Source of the DNA: Actinomycetota bacterium
Lineage (GTDB): Bacteria; Actinomycetota; CADDZG01; WHSQ01
Direction: 5' to 3'
DNA length: 50,037 nucleotides
NCBI GenBank assembly: GCA_009380005.1
Contig: WHSQ01000018.1
Coordinates: 1-50,037 of the forward strand
Below are positions 1 to 8,351 of the stretch, one piece after another. A program made the position numbers and the translations under genes. The first letter of the stretch is position 1. Each line of letters starts with the position of its first letter. The notes beneath the pieces are model-generated. The model was not told the DNA's origin, did no database searches, and was given only the letters and a program-made list of their open reading frames with translations.

Positions 1-210
1 GAAGAGGTCGACGAGTGGCGCAAGAAGGATCCGATCCCGCGGTTCGAGCGATACCTGAGATCGGTCGGCGTGCTCGAAGACGAGAAGATCGAAGAGACGA
101 GAGAGCAGATGAAGTCCGAAGTCATGGACCAGGCGAAAGAAGCCGAGGAGGCAGACGCCCCCGATCCGTCGACGGTTGCTAACCACGTCTACGCGGATCT
201 GGAGGTCTGA
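1..210 (+). CDS. 2-oxoacid dehydrogenase E1 component, alpha subunit (C-terminal end, partial)
   Basis: Frame 1 is open from the window edge to a TGA at 208-210, giving the last 69 residues of a protein whose N-terminus lies outside. The visible part (EEVDEWRKKDPIPRFERYL near its start, then a charged helical tail) has the WxxxDPIxRF pattern typical of the C-terminus of thiamine-dependent pyruvate or branched-chain 2-oxoacid dehydrogenase E1 alpha. The E1 beta gene starts 2 bases after the stop, as expected for the alpha/beta pair that decarboxylates the 2-oxoacid and passes the acyl group to lipoyl-E2. The active-site region is not visible, so substrate (pyruvate or branched-chain) cannot be decided. 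Confidence 0.85.
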   Translation, partial: EEVDEWRKKDPIPRFERYLRSVGVLEDEKIEETREQMKSEVMDQAKEAEEADAPDPSTVANHVYADLEV

Positions 211-212
211 CG

Positions 213-1196
213 ATGGCGGAGAAGACGCTGGTTCAGACGATCCACGACACCCTGTTCGACGAGATGAAGCGTGACGACCGCGTCCTCGTTCTCGGGGAAG
301 ATGTCGGTGCGCGCGGTGGTGTGTTCCGCGTGACGATGGGCTTCCTCGACGAGTTCGGGCCCGAGCGCGTCATCGATACGCCGCTGGACGAGTGCCTCAT
401 AGCGGGTGTTTCGATCGGGATGGCCGTCGATGGGCTGCGGCCCGTGGCCGAGATGCAATTCGCCGATTTCATCTTCCCGGCCTTCAACCAGATCGTGCAG
501 GAAGCGGCTCGCATCCGGTATCGCTCGAACGGCGACTTCGGTTGCCCGCTGGTGATCCGCACGCCGTACGGAGGTGGCGTGCACGGCGCGCTCTACCACT
601 CGCAGTCGATCGAGGCGTTCTTCGCACACGTTCCCGGTCTGAAGGTGGTCGCGCCGTCGGCCCCCGAGGACGCCAAGGGGATGCTGATCCAGGCGATCGA
701 GGACGAGGATCCCGTGATCTTCCTGGAGCACAAGAAGTGCTACCGCTCGATCAAGGGTGAAGTCCCCGACGATCGCTACAGGACGCCGTTCGGCAAGGCC
801 GTGGTGCGCCGCGAAGGCACAGACCTGACGGTCGTGTCGTACGGGCTGATGCATCATTACGCGGTCGAGGCTGCGGAGCGTCTGGCCGGCGATGGGATCG
901 ACACGGAGGTCATCGACCTCCGCAGCATCTACCCGCTGGACATGGAGACGGTGCTGGGATCGGTCGGCAAGACCAGCAAGGTCATGATCGTGTACGAGGA
1001 CAACAAGTTCCTCGGTGCGGGGGCCGAGGTGGCCGCCCAGATCGCCGAGAGAGCGCTGTTCGAGCTCGACGCACCCGTGGTCCGTATCGGAGGGGCGCAC
1101 ATCCCCGCGATGCCCTACGCGGGATCGCTCGAGAGCGCCTTCCTGCCCACGGCGGATACGTTGGAGCAAGAGATAAGGAAGCTCGCCGAGTACTAG
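213..1196 (+). CDS. 2-oxoacid dehydrogenase E1 component, beta subunit (pyruvate or branched-chain type)
   Basis: A 327-residue protein of normal length for E1 beta. The N-terminal half has the pyrimidine-binding pattern (LGEDVGARGGVFRVT around 27-41, IDTPLDE at 54-60) and the C-terminal half the transketolase C domain (TVVSYG, EVIDLRSIYPLD, VYEDN). With E1 alpha it forms the alpha2beta2 thiamine-diphosphate enzyme that decarboxylates a 2-oxoacid and reductively acylates the lipoyl arm of E2. It starts at ATG 213, two bases after E1 alpha, so translation is probably coupled; lipA follows after 20 bases. E2 and E3 are not in the window. Family assignment is secure, substrate is not. Confidence 0.93.
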   Translation: MAEKTLVQTIHDTLFDEMKRDDRVLVLGEDVGARGGVFRVTMGFLDEFGPERVIDTPLDECLIAGVSIGMAVDGLRPVAEMQFADFIFPAFNQIVQEAARIRYRSNGDFGCPLVIRTPYGGGVHGALYHSQSIEAFFAHVPGLKVVAPSAPEDAKGMLIQAIEDEDPVIFLEHKKCYRSIKGEVPDDRYRTPFGKAVVRREGTDLTVVSYGLMHHYAVEAAERLAGDGIDTEVIDLRSIYPLDMETVLGSVGKTSKVMIVYEDNKFLGAGAEVAAQIAERALFELDAPVVRIGGAHIPAMPYAGSLESAFLPTADTLEQEIRKLAEY

Positions 1197-1216
1197 GCCG
1201 TTATGGCTGGAGAGAC

Positions 1217-2209
1217 ATGAGCCAGACGCTCATCCCGACCATAAGGACCCGCCAGCAGGTCGAGAAGGACCTGCGGCGAGGGGTGCCGATCCGCGACGCG
1301 CCCGGCGATGGCGCCCCGCGACCGTCGTCCAGGCCGGAATGGCTGAAGGTTCGCGTGCAACAAGGCGAGAACTTCACCGAGCTGCGCAACATCATGCGAG
1401 AGCGGGGACTCCATACGGTGTGCGAGGAAGCAGCATGTCCCAACATCTACGAATGCTGGGAAGCGCGGGAGGCCACCTTCCTGTTATGCGGCGATCTTTG
1501 CACCAGGCGCTGCGCGTTCTGCGACATCATGACGGCGAAGCCTCAGCCCCTCGATCCCGAGGAGCCGGCGAAGATCGCCGAAGCCGTCCGCCTGATGGGC
1601 CTGCGCTTCGCGGTGATCACCGGGGTCGCCCGTGACGACAAGGACGACGCCGCCTCTGCGCACTGGGCCGCCACGATCCGAGCCGTCCGTGAAGCCATGC
1701 CCGGATGTGGGATCGAAGTCTTGATCCCCGACTTCAAGGGTCGCAAGGAAAGCCCGCGCGCATCGCTGGCGCGCGTGATCGAGGCCCGGCCCGACGTCCT
1801 GGCCCACAACCTGGAGACGGTCGCTCGGTTGCACCCCAAGATCCGGCCCGGTTTCGGTTACCGCGCCAGTCTGGATCTCCTCGCGTGGTCGAAGGAGCTG
1901 CGCGCCGACCAGGTAACGAAGTCAAACCTCATCGTTGGGATGGGGGAGCGCGAGGAAGAGGTCTACCAGGCCATGCGGGACCTTCGTGAGGTCGATTGCG
2001 ACGTCCTGACGATCGGTCAGTACCTCCAACCGAGCGTTGCGTGGCATCTACCGGTCGATCGGTGGGTCCATCCAGACGAGTTCTCTCGCTACAAGGCCTA
2101 CGGCGAGCAGGAGCTGGGCTTCGCGTGGGTCGAGTCGGGGCCCCTGGTCCGCTCCAGCTTTCACGCGGGCAAGCAGTACCGCAGCGCGGCCGCCCGGCTC
2201 GGCGCCTGA
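1217..2209 (+). CDS. lipA: Lipoyl synthase (radical SAM)
   Basis: This 330-residue protein inserts two sulfurs into protein-bound octanoyl groups to make lipoyl cofactors, needed by the 2-oxoacid dehydrogenase encoded just upstream. Both cluster motifs are present: the auxiliary cluster CX4CX5C at C69, C74 and C80, and the radical SAM CX3CX2C at C95, C99 and C102 (CTRRCAFC). The C-terminal RSSFHA sequence that supplies the serine ligand of the auxiliary cluster is also present. Length and spacing are normal. The start at ATG 1217 lies 20 bases after E1 beta, consistent with one operon. No lipB is visible nearby. Confidence 0.97.
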   Translation: MSQTLIPTIRTRQQVEKDLRRGVPIRDAPGDGAPRPSSRPEWLKVRVQQGENFTELRNIMRERGLHTVCEEAACPNIYECWEAREATFLLCGDLCTRRCAFCDIMTAKPQPLDPEEPAKIAEAVRLMGLRFAVITGVARDDKDDAASAHWAATIRAVREAMPGCGIEVLIPDFKGRKESPRASLARVIEARPDVLAHNLETVARLHPKIRPGFGYRASLDLLAWSKELRADQVTKSNLIVGMGEREEEVYQAMRDLREVDCDVLTIGQYLQPSVAWHLPVDRWVHPDEFSRYKAYGEQELGFAWVESGPLVRSSFHAGKQYRSAAARLGA

Positions 2210-2222
2210 GTCAAAAAGGATC

Positions 2223-2250
2223 GCCGGTGCGCGGGCTCCTCGCCACCGGC
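2223..2250 (+). terminator. Hairpin downstream of lipA, possible factor-dependent terminator
   Basis: A perfect 7-bp inverted repeat (GCCGGTG at 2223-2229, CACCGGC at 2244-2250) begins 14 bases after the lipA stop. There is no T run behind it, so intrinsic termination is uncertain. The rest of the gap to 2388 shows no recognisable gene. Confidence 0.35.
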
Positions 2251-2387
2251 AAATGGCGCCTCATCTGACCCGATCGCCGCCCATAGCGGTTACTGTTCGA
2301 GGAACCTGTCGCCGCGGCTCCTGGGGTAGGTCGGCTTGGGCGGTCGGCCTGGTGCAACGGCAGGTTCAGACGACGACGGAGCGATGC

Positions 2388-2765
2388 GTGCAGAGCAAGT
2401 GCCGTGTCCTGATCGTGGATGACATGCCGGACATCCGGCTCCTCTTGCGGCTCAACTTCGAGCAGGACGGACGATTCGAGGTGGTGGGCGAAGCGGACGA
2501 TGGCCTCGAGGCGATCGGATCGGTCGCGGCGATCCGTCCCGACGTCGTGGTTCTCGACCTTGCCCTTCCGCGGATGGACGGACTGCAGGTGATCCCCCTG
2601 ATCAAACAGCGCTCTCCCGATACCGAGGTCATCATCTATTCGGGTTTCGCGGCCTCACAACTCGAGGCGACCGCGCGGACGTTGGGCGCCGCTGCATATG
2701 TGGAGAAGGCGGCGTCGCTGACGAGCCTGAACGAAGCTCTGCTCGATGCCTGCAAGGTCGGCTAA
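2388..2765 (+). CDS. Single-domain response regulator (receiver)
   Basis: A stand-alone CheY-like receiver of 125 residues from GTG 2388. The open frame continues upstream to 2037 over the end of lipA, but that part is not protein-like; GTG 2388 is preceded by CGGAG at 2377-2381 and leads directly into RVLIVDDMPDI. The acidic pair D11/D12, phospho-acceptor D57 (VVVLDLALPRMDG), S85 and K107 are all in place, so it should be phosphorylated. There is no output domain and no adjacent kinase. Its TAA overlaps the stop of the convergent decarboxylase by 3 bases. Confidence 0.85.
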   Translation: MQSKCRVLIVDDMPDIRLLLRLNFEQDGRFEVVGEADDGLEAIGSVAAIRPDVVVLDLALPRMDGLQVIPLIKQRSPDTEVIIYSGFAASQLEATARTLGAAAYVEKAASLTSLNEALLDACKVG

Positions 2766-4135
2766 CCGCCGACCGCCCTTGCGGCACGGATGATCGCTTC
2801 CACCGATCGGTCTACGTCTTCTGCGGTGGTGCTCCAGTTCGAAAGCGAGATCCGCATCACGGCCTGGCCCTTCCACGTGCTCCCGCCCAGCCAACATGTG
2901 CCGTCGCGCTGGACGTTGTCGATCACGCGGCGCGTCCGCTCGTCATCGTCACCGAAACGTACGAGCACCTGATTGAGGACCACGTCGTTGAGGACGTCGA
3001 CGTCGGGCTGGGCCGAGAGCTGGTCGGCGAAGCGAAGGGCCAGGTCGCAGCACCTCTCGACCATCTCGACGATGCCCGCTCGACCCAGGGCTCGGACCGC
3101 GGCGTAGATCGGGAACGCCCGGGCCCGGCGCGACGACTCGGGGGTGTACTCCATCTCCTCACGGGCCGCGGACTTGAGCAGGTAAGAGGCGCTGATGCCC
3201 GTGGACGCGCGATGCGTCTTGGGGTGGGCGCAGAAGACGAGCCCCGAGTCGTACGGGACGTTCAGCCACTTGTGCGCGTCCGTAGCCCACGAATCGGCCT
3301 TGTCGTGGCCCTTCAACAGATGCATCAGACGAGGACTAACCGCGGCCCACAGCCCGAAGGCTGCGTCCACGTGGACCCAGCCCCCACGAGCATGCGTGAT
3401 GTCGCAGATCTCATCGAGGGGGTCGAAGGCCCCCGTGTTGACGTTGCCCGCCTGGGCGCACACGATCATCGGTCCGTCTATGCCGGCGACGGCGTCTCGG
3501 AGCGCGTCGGCTCGCATGCGTCCCTGGTCGTCGGCGGGCACCAGCACCTTGGGCGCACCCAACCCCGCGAACCGCAGTGCTCGATCCATGGTCGCGTGCC
3601 GCTCTTCACCCGCGACGACCGCGATGGTAGGTGAACCTTGCAGGCCGTCGGCTTCCACGTTCCATCCATGGTCGGTGAGCACCTGATGGCGAGCTGCGAG
3701 CATCCCCACGAAGTTCGCCATCTGGCACCCGGTCACCATCGCGAACGACGCGTCCTTGGGTAGAGCCAGCAGCTCCTTGAGCCATTCGCCGGCGATCTCT
3801 TCCACGACCGCGGCAGCGGGGCCGGCTGCGACGAGGCCGGCGTTCTGGTCCCACAGCGTGGTGAGCCAATCCGCCGCCAGCGACGCCGGCGTCGAGCCTC
3901 CGATCACGAATCCGAAGAATCGCGGTCCGGCGGTGGCGACCAGACCACTTTCGGCGGATTTCATAAGGTCGGTCACAACCGTGCGGTCGTCCAATCCTTC
4001 CATCGGGAGAGGGCCGTTCAGCGCGGTCCATAACTCGTCGACCGTCGCGGTGGACCCGACCGGTCGCTCCGGCAATCCGTCCAGGAAGCGCTCCGCGTGT
4101 GCAACAATCTCATGAAGAACGTCGTGATCGTCCAT
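2762..4135 (-). CDS. PLP-dependent group II decarboxylase / aspartate aminotransferase-fold protein
   Basis: A 457-residue fold-type I PLP enzyme related to aromatic L-amino acid and glutamate decarboxylases. Visible motifs are the cofactor-stacking histidine in EERHATMDR (H180), the pyridine-nitrogen aspartate in WVHVDAAFG (D257) and the Schiff-base lysine in TDAHKWLNVPYDSG (K289). The chosen ATG (complement of 4133-4135) has AAGGAGG five bases upstream; the frame stays open to 4324 but that extension is not conserved-looking and would run into the ferredoxin promoter area. The substrate cannot be read from sequence. It is convergent with the receiver gene and divergent from the ferredoxin gene. 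Confidence 0.88.
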   Translation of the reverse strand: MDDHDVLHEIVAHAERFLDGLPERPVGSTATVDELWTALNGPLPMEGLDDRTVVTDLMKSAESGLVATAGPRFFGFVIGGSTPASLAADWLTTLWDQNAGLVAAGPAAAVVEEIAGEWLKELLALPKDASFAMVTGCQMANFVGMLAARHQVLTDHGWNVEADGLQGSPTIAVVAGEERHATMDRALRFAGLGAPKVLVPADDQGRMRADALRDAVAGIDGPMIVCAQAGNVNTGAFDPLDEICDITHARGGWVHVDAAFGLWAAVSPRLMHLLKGHDKADSWATDAHKWLNVPYDSGLVFCAHPKTHRASTGISASYLLKSAAREEMEYTPESSRRARAFPIYAAVRALGRAGIVEMVERCCDLALRFADQLSAQPDVDVLNDVVLNQVLVRFGDDDERTRRVIDNVQRDGTCWLGGSTWKGQAVMRISLSNWSTTAEDVDRSVEAIIRAARAVGG

Positions 4136-4316
4136 CCGAGCCTCCTTGTTCGCTTCCAACATCCTCTTGGTTGGCCCCGATCCGGGCAAGGTGGTTCCAG
4201 GGGTTCGCTGCCGCGCCGTCTGGGCGCTACGGTCATCGAGGAGCGGATCGATGAGATGAGCAGATCGACGGCTCGTGAGGTTGTGAAAGGGGGAGCTCCG
4301 ATGGTCGAGGTTGCTG

Positions 4317-4344
4317 CTTGCCATCGGAGGTCGCCGGGTATCAT
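4317..4344 (+). promoter_or_regulatory. Probable sigma-70-type promoter of the ferredoxin gene
   Basis: TTGCCA at 4317-4322 and TATCAT at 4339-4344 are separated by 16 bases and lie about 45 bases before the ferredoxin ATG, which has AGGGAGGA upstream as ribosome binding site. Assigned by eye in the roughly 250-bp divergent region between the decarboxylase and ferredoxin genes; nothing else was recognised there. Confidence 0.4.
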
Positions 4345-4386
4345 TCGCACGATAGAGGATCGAACCGATAGGGAGGAACAGCCGGT

Positions 4387-4686
4387 ATGACGTACGTGAT
4401 CGCAGAGCCGTGTATCGGCGTGAAGGACCGTGCGTGCGTCGATGAGTGCCCGGTCGACTGCATCTACGAGGGTGAGGAGCAGCTCTTCATCCATCCCGAG
4501 GAGTGCGTCGACTGCGATGCATGCCTACCTGCGTGTCCCGTCGATGCCATCTTCCCAGCCGACTCCGTGCCGGCTGAGTGGACCAGCTTCACAGCGCTCA
4601 ACGCCACGTGGTTCGAAGAGAACCCCGAAGCTTCGGGCGGAGCGATGGAGAGTCCCTTCGCACCCGCCGAGGAGCGCGGCGAATAA
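4387..4686 (+). CDS. fdxA: 7Fe ([3Fe-4S][4Fe-4S]) ferredoxin
   Basis: A 99-residue bacterial ferredoxin of the actinobacterial FdxA/FdxC type. Cysteines at 9, 17, 21 and 25 (CX7CX3CPVDC) and at 40, 43, 46 and 50 (CX2CX2CX3CP) give the wide first-motif spacing typical of 7Fe ferredoxins, followed by the usual acidic tail ([15 protein letters not shown]). It is a soluble low-potential electron carrier. The 2-oxoacid:ferredoxin oxidoreductase genes korAB start about 380 bases downstream on the same strand, so this is the likely acceptor of their electrons. The start has a strong ribosome binding site. Confidence 0.95.
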   Translation: MTYVIAEPCIGVKDRACVDECPVDCIYEGEEQLFIHPEECVDCDACLPACPVDAIFPADSVPAEWTSFTALNATWFEENPEASGGAMESPFAPAEERGE

Positions 4687-4749
4687 CCTTCGGGTACTCA
4701 CAGCGGAGGGTCGCGATGCGGCCCTCCTGTCGCGTGCGGCTGCGCTCTG

Positions 4750-4983
4750 ATGGCCGAGCCACCTACCGACTGGCGACCCCTCCTCGGACGCAAGGTCTCG
4801 GTGCGATACGCGCTGAGAGGCGATCCCGAGCACCCCTTCTCGGAGGCGATCGGGATGCTTGGCTCGGTCGAGGGAGAGGGCAAGGATGCCGCGATCACGA
4901 TCTTCACCAAGCGAGGCGAGAGCGTCAGGATGCGCGCGGCAGACGTCCTCGCGGCGAAGGTCTTCCCGCCGGCACCCGGATAA
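4750..4983 (+). CDS. Small SH3-like beta-barrel domain protein (Rv0428c N-terminal domain type)
   Basis: A 77-residue protein of one apparent domain. The pattern GRKVSVRYAL, EAIGMLGSV, FTKRGESVRMRAADVLAAKVFPP resembles the SH3-like domain found at the N-terminus of Rv0428c-type GNAT acetyltransferases, where a basic strand ends in a VxAAKxxP motif. No acetyltransferase domain follows here; the gene stops before korA. Function is unknown; this domain type is usually an accessory to a catalytic domain. It sits 63 bases after fdxA and may be co-transcribed. The similarity is from memory and moderate. Confidence 0.65.
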   Translation: MAEPPTDWRPLLGRKVSVRYALRGDPEHPFSEAIGMLGSVEGEGKDAAITIFTKRGESVRMRAADVLAAKVFPPAPG

Positions 4984-4985
4984 CG

Positions 4986-5009
4986 GACATACCGTTCTAG
5001 AACGATGTC
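4986..5009. repeat. Palindrome/hairpin between the SH3-like gene and korA
   Basis: A perfect 12-bp palindrome CGTTCTAGAACG (4993-5004) is flanked by GACAT (4986-4990) and ATGTC (5005-5009), extending the symmetry with a 2-base offset. It starts 3 bases after the upstream stop and lies about 60 bases before the korA GTG. It could be an operator for a dimeric regulator or a weak terminator hairpin; there is no T run. Confidence 0.45.
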
Positions 5010-5066
5010 GGTTGGGCGTCCCGATGCGGCGTTATCATCGTCCTAACGAGTTGTAGAGGAGATGTA

Positions 5067-6923
5067 GTGACGCAAGCGCCCACCAAGCAGGGCGAGAGAC
5101 GCCGTCAGGAACTCGACCGAGTAGTCATCAGATTCGCCGGCGATTCGGGCGATGGCATGCAACTGACGGGAGAGCGCTTCACCTCCGCCACAGCCTTCTT
5201 CGGCAACGACCTGGCCACGCTTCCGGACTTCCCCGCCGAGATCCGCGCTCCGGCCGGAACGATCCCCGGGGTCAGCGCTTTCCAGATCCACTTCGCGGAC
5301 TACGACATCCTGACCCCCGGCGATCAGCCCAGCGTGTTGGTTGCCATGAACCCGGCCGCTCTGAAGGCCAACCTCGAGGACCTCCAGCACGGGGGCTTGC
5401 TCATCGTCAACAGCGACGCCTTCGAGAAGCGCAACCTCGAGAAGGCCGGCTACGAAGCGAACCCGCTGGACGATGGATCGCTCTCCGTCTTCCAGATCGT
5501 CCAGATCCCGATGACGAAACTGACGGTCGAGGCCGTCAAGGGCACGGGCCTCTCCAAGAAGGAAGCTCAACGGTCCAAGAACATGCTCGCCCTCGGGGTC
5601 ATCTCGTGGATGTACGGACGGCCGCTGGATCCCACGATCGAATGGCTCGAGAAGAAGTTCGCCAAGAAGCCAGGCATCGCCCAGGCGAACGTCTTGGCGT
5701 TACGGGCCGGCCACGCCTTCGGAGAGACCGCCGAGCTGACCGCGTACGAGGTGAAACCTGCGGTCCTGGCGCCGGGTACCTATCGGCGCGTCAACGGGAA
5801 CCAGGCCGTCGCCTACGGGCTGATCGCGGCCAGCGTGCAGGCGAAGTTGCCGCTGTTCCTCGGCTCGTACCCGATCACCCCCGCCTCGGACATCCTGCAC
5901 GAGCTCTCGCGTCACAAGAACTTCGGCGTGCGCACGGTGCAGGCTGAAGATGAGATCGCCGCGATAGGCATGGCGATCGGTGCATCGTTCGCGGGGCATA
6001 TCGGCATCACTACGACGTCGGGACCCGGGCTCGACCTGAAGTCGGAGTCCCTCGGCCTGGCCGTCGCGCTCGAGCTGCCGCTGATCCTCGTCGATATCCA
6101 GCGTGGAGGACCCTCTACCGGATTGCCCACCAAGACCGAACAGTCCGATCTGCTGCACGCGATGTACGGGCGGCACGGTGAGTCCCCCGTCCCGATCGTC
6201 GCGGCCTACTCGGCATCGTCGTGCTTCTGGGCCGCGGTCGAGGCGGTCCGGCTCTCGATCACGTACATGACGCCCGTGATCCTCCTGACCGACGGTTATC
6301 TCGCCACCGGAGCGGAGCCGTGGCGGTTGCCCACGATGGACAAGCTCCCGCAGATCCCCGTCAGGTTCGCCACCCAGCCGAACGTCGGGGATCAATTCTG
6401 GCCCTATCTGCGCGACGACGTGACATTGGCTCGACCATGGGCCATCCCGGGCACCCCGGGCCTCGAACATCGCATCGGGGGCCTGGAGAAGGCGGATGGC
6501 ACCGGCAACATCTCGTACGACCCGGAGAACCACCAGCTCATGACGGAGATGCGCGCGGCGAAGGTCAAAGCCATCGAGGAAGATATCGAGCCTCTCGAGT
6601 GGCGCGGTGACGAGGACGCTCGGGTCCTGGTGCTGGGATGGGGTTCGACCTATGGATCGATCGGCGCGGCCTGCCGCCGGCTACGGGCGCGGGACATCAA
6701 GATCGCTCAGGCCCATCTCAAGCATCTGAATCCCTTCCCGAAGAACACCGGGCAAGTCCTGCGCCGCTTCGACAAGGTCATCATCCCGGAGATGAACACG
6801 GGCCAGCTGGCGAAGCTGATCCGCGCCGAGTTCCTGATCGACGCGAAGTCCATCACGAAGGTGAAGGGCCTTCCGTTCCGGGCGGGAGAGCTGGAGGAAA
6901 AGATCGTGGAGCTCGCCTCATGA
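5067..6923 (+). CDS. korA: 2-oxoacid:acceptor (2-oxoglutarate:ferredoxin) oxidoreductase, alpha subunit
   Basis: A 618-residue fused gamma-alpha subunit. The gamma domain comes first (RFAGDSGDGMQLTG around 23-36, FPAEIRAP around 60), followed by the alpha (pyrimidine-binding) domain with GSYPITPASDIL and EDEIAAIGMAIGASFAG, then the C-terminal region with LGWGSTYG. With KorB it catalyses CoA-dependent oxidative decarboxylation of 2-oxoglutarate or a related 2-oxoacid with ferredoxin as acceptor, as in actinobacteria that run this enzyme in the TCA cycle. GTG 5067 has GAGGAG about 8 bases upstream. The stop overlaps the korB ATG (ATGA), indicating coupled translation. Confidence 0.94.
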   Translation: MTQAPTKQGERRRQELDRVVIRFAGDSGDGMQLTGERFTSATAFFGNDLATLPDFPAEIRAPAGTIPGVSAFQIHFADYDILTPGDQPSVLVAMNPAALKANLEDLQHGGLLIVNSDAFEKRNLEKAGYEANPLDDGSLSVFQIVQIPMTKLTVEAVKGTGLSKKEAQRSKNMLALGVISWMYGRPLDPTIEWLEKKFAKKPGIAQANVLALRAGHAFGETAELTAYEVKPAVLAPGTYRRVNGNQAVAYGLIAASVQAKLPLFLGSYPITPASDILHELSRHKNFGVRTVQAEDEIAAIGMAIGASFAGHIGITTTSGPGLDLKSESLGLAVALELPLILVDIQRGGPSTGLPTKTEQSDLLHAMYGRHGESPVPIVAAYSASSCFWAAVEAVRLSITYMTPVILLTDGYLATGAEPWRLPTMDKLPQIPVRFATQPNVGDQFWPYLRDDVTLARPWAIPGTPGLEHRIGGLEKADGTGNISYDPENHQLMTEMRAAKVKAIEEDIEPLEWRGDEDARVLVLGWGSTYGSIGAACRRLRARDIKIAQAHLKHLNPFPKNTGQVLRRFDKVIIPEMNTGQLAKLIRAEFLIDAKSITKVKGLPFRAGELEEKIVELAS

Positions 6924-7993
6924 CGCAGTCCAACGAGGGACCGAGCTTCCTGGAGGGCGTGGGCATCACCGAAGCTACCGGCGGTGTGACGACATTGACG
7001 CGCAAGGACTTCACCTCCGACCAGGAGGTCCGCTGGTGTCCGGGGTGCGGCGACTACGCGATCCTGGCCGCGGTACAGAGTCTGATGCCCGATCTCGGGA
7101 TCCCGCGCGAGAAGATCGTGTTCGTGTCCGGCATCGGATGCGCGGCTCGTTTCCCGTACTACCTGGACACCTACGGCGTGCACGGCATCCACGGGCGGGC
7201 CCCCGCGATCGCGACGGGGATTGCAACGGCGCGTCCCGACCTGCATGTCTGGGTCGTGATGGGCGACGGGGATGCGCTGTCGATAGGCGGTAACCACCTG
7301 ATCCACGCCTTGCGCCGCAACGTCAACCTCAAGCTGTTGATGTTCAACAACCAGATCTACGGCCTGACGAAGGGCCAGTACTCGCCCACGTCCGAGAAGG
7401 GCAAGATCACGAAGTCGACCCCGTTCGGCTCGCTCGAGACGCCTTTCAACCCGATCTCGGTCGCTCTGGGGGCCGAGGCGACCTTCGTGGCTCGCACCAT
7501 GGATGTCGAGCGCAAGCACCTTCCAAAGGTTCTGCGTCGTGCAGTTGCACACCGGGGAAGCGCTTTCGTAGAGATCTATCAGAACTGCAACATCTTCAAC
7601 GACGGCGCCTTCATGGCGCTGTCGTCGAAGGAAGGTGCGACGGGCAACCGCATCTACCTCGAGCATGGGAAGCCGATCCGCTTCGGCCCCGACGGCGCGC
7701 GGGGAGTCGTTATGCATCCCGACGGGCAGCTGGAGATCGTCGACGTGGCCTCCGTGGGCGAGGACAAGATCCTGCTGCACGACGAGTACCGCGACAACCC
7801 AAGTCTGGCCTTCGCTCTGTCCCGCCTCGCCGATGGCCCGACGCAACCGACCCCGATGGGGGTCTTCAGGGATGTCGACCGCCCGGTGTACGGCGACGCC
7901 ATGGAGCACCAGCTGCACGCCGCCGCGGAGCGTCAGGGACCGGGCGAGATCGAACGCTTGCTGCACGGCAGCGATACGTGGACGGTCGATTGA
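6920..7993 (+). CDS. korB: 2-oxoacid:ferredoxin oxidoreductase, beta subunit (TPP-binding)
   Basis: A 357-residue beta subunit. It has the CPGCGDYAIL motif with cluster-ligating cysteines, the Mg/TPP-binding GDGDALSIGGNH, and FNNQIYGLTKGQYSPTS typical of KorB. It carries the thiamine diphosphate and the [4Fe-4S] cluster that relays electrons to ferredoxin. The open frame extends upstream inside korA, but ATG 6920 overlaps the korA TGA by 4 bases and gives the family's normal N-terminus. The nearby fdxA is the probable electron acceptor. Confidence 0.95.
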   Translation: MTQSNEGPSFLEGVGITEATGGVTTLTRKDFTSDQEVRWCPGCGDYAILAAVQSLMPDLGIPREKIVFVSGIGCAARFPYYLDTYGVHGIHGRAPAIATGIATARPDLHVWVVMGDGDALSIGGNHLIHALRRNVNLKLLMFNNQIYGLTKGQYSPTSEKGKITKSTPFGSLETPFNPISVALGAEATFVARTMDVERKHLPKVLRRAVAHRGSAFVEIYQNCNIFNDGAFMALSSKEGATGNRIYLEHGKPIRFGPDGARGVVMHPDGQLEIVDVASVGEDKILLHDEYRDNPSLAFALSRLADGPTQPTPMGVFRDVDRPVYGDAMEHQLHAAAERQGPGEIERLLHGSDTWTVD

Positions 7994-8226
7994 GCGAGCA
8001 GCGCCCATCCGAGGAGCAGGTCGAGGAGCGGGCCCGGGAACTGGAACACGGCGGAGAGGGCGTCGAGGACATCGAAGGCGATGCCGCCAAGGCCGAACGC
8101 GCCGCGGAACGGATCCTCGAGGACTCGGAAGGCCGCACGTTCGACCCCGCTACCGTCGACCCGGAGGATGATTCGGTGATCCGGAGGAACTCCGAAGAGA
8201 CGGCGGCGAAGGGAGACGATGCCTGA
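7990..8226 (+). CDS. Small acidic protein of unknown function, coupled to korB
   Basis: A 78-residue, very acidic, helical protein (SEEQVEERARELEHGG, AAKAERAAERILEDSE) ending in DPEDDSVIRRNSEETA. It has no cysteines or membrane segment and I recognise no domain. TTG 7990 overlaps the korB TGA; an in-frame GTG at 7978 would add 4 residues. The coupling suggests a role tied to korAB or simply shared transcription; function is not inferred. Confidence 0.65.
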   Translation: MSEQRPSEEQVEERARELEHGGEGVEDIEGDAAKAERAAERILEDSEGRTFDPATVDPEDDSVIRRNSEETAAKGDDA

Positions 8227-8351
8227 AGACCTTTCCGCCTTCGAATGGCCCGCATCCCCCGTGACCGAATAGGGGCTACTGGCTGTAGGTCACGAGCGGA
8301 GGATCCCCCAACAGGTCGGCCGGCGGGAGCCTGAGGTTAGAGTCTCGGGCC

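Noticed and set aside
2037-2387. N-terminal extension of the receiver gene over the end of lipA
   Set aside because: The extension is not protein-like and overlaps lipA by more than 170 bases; GTG 2388 has a ribosome binding site and gives the family start.
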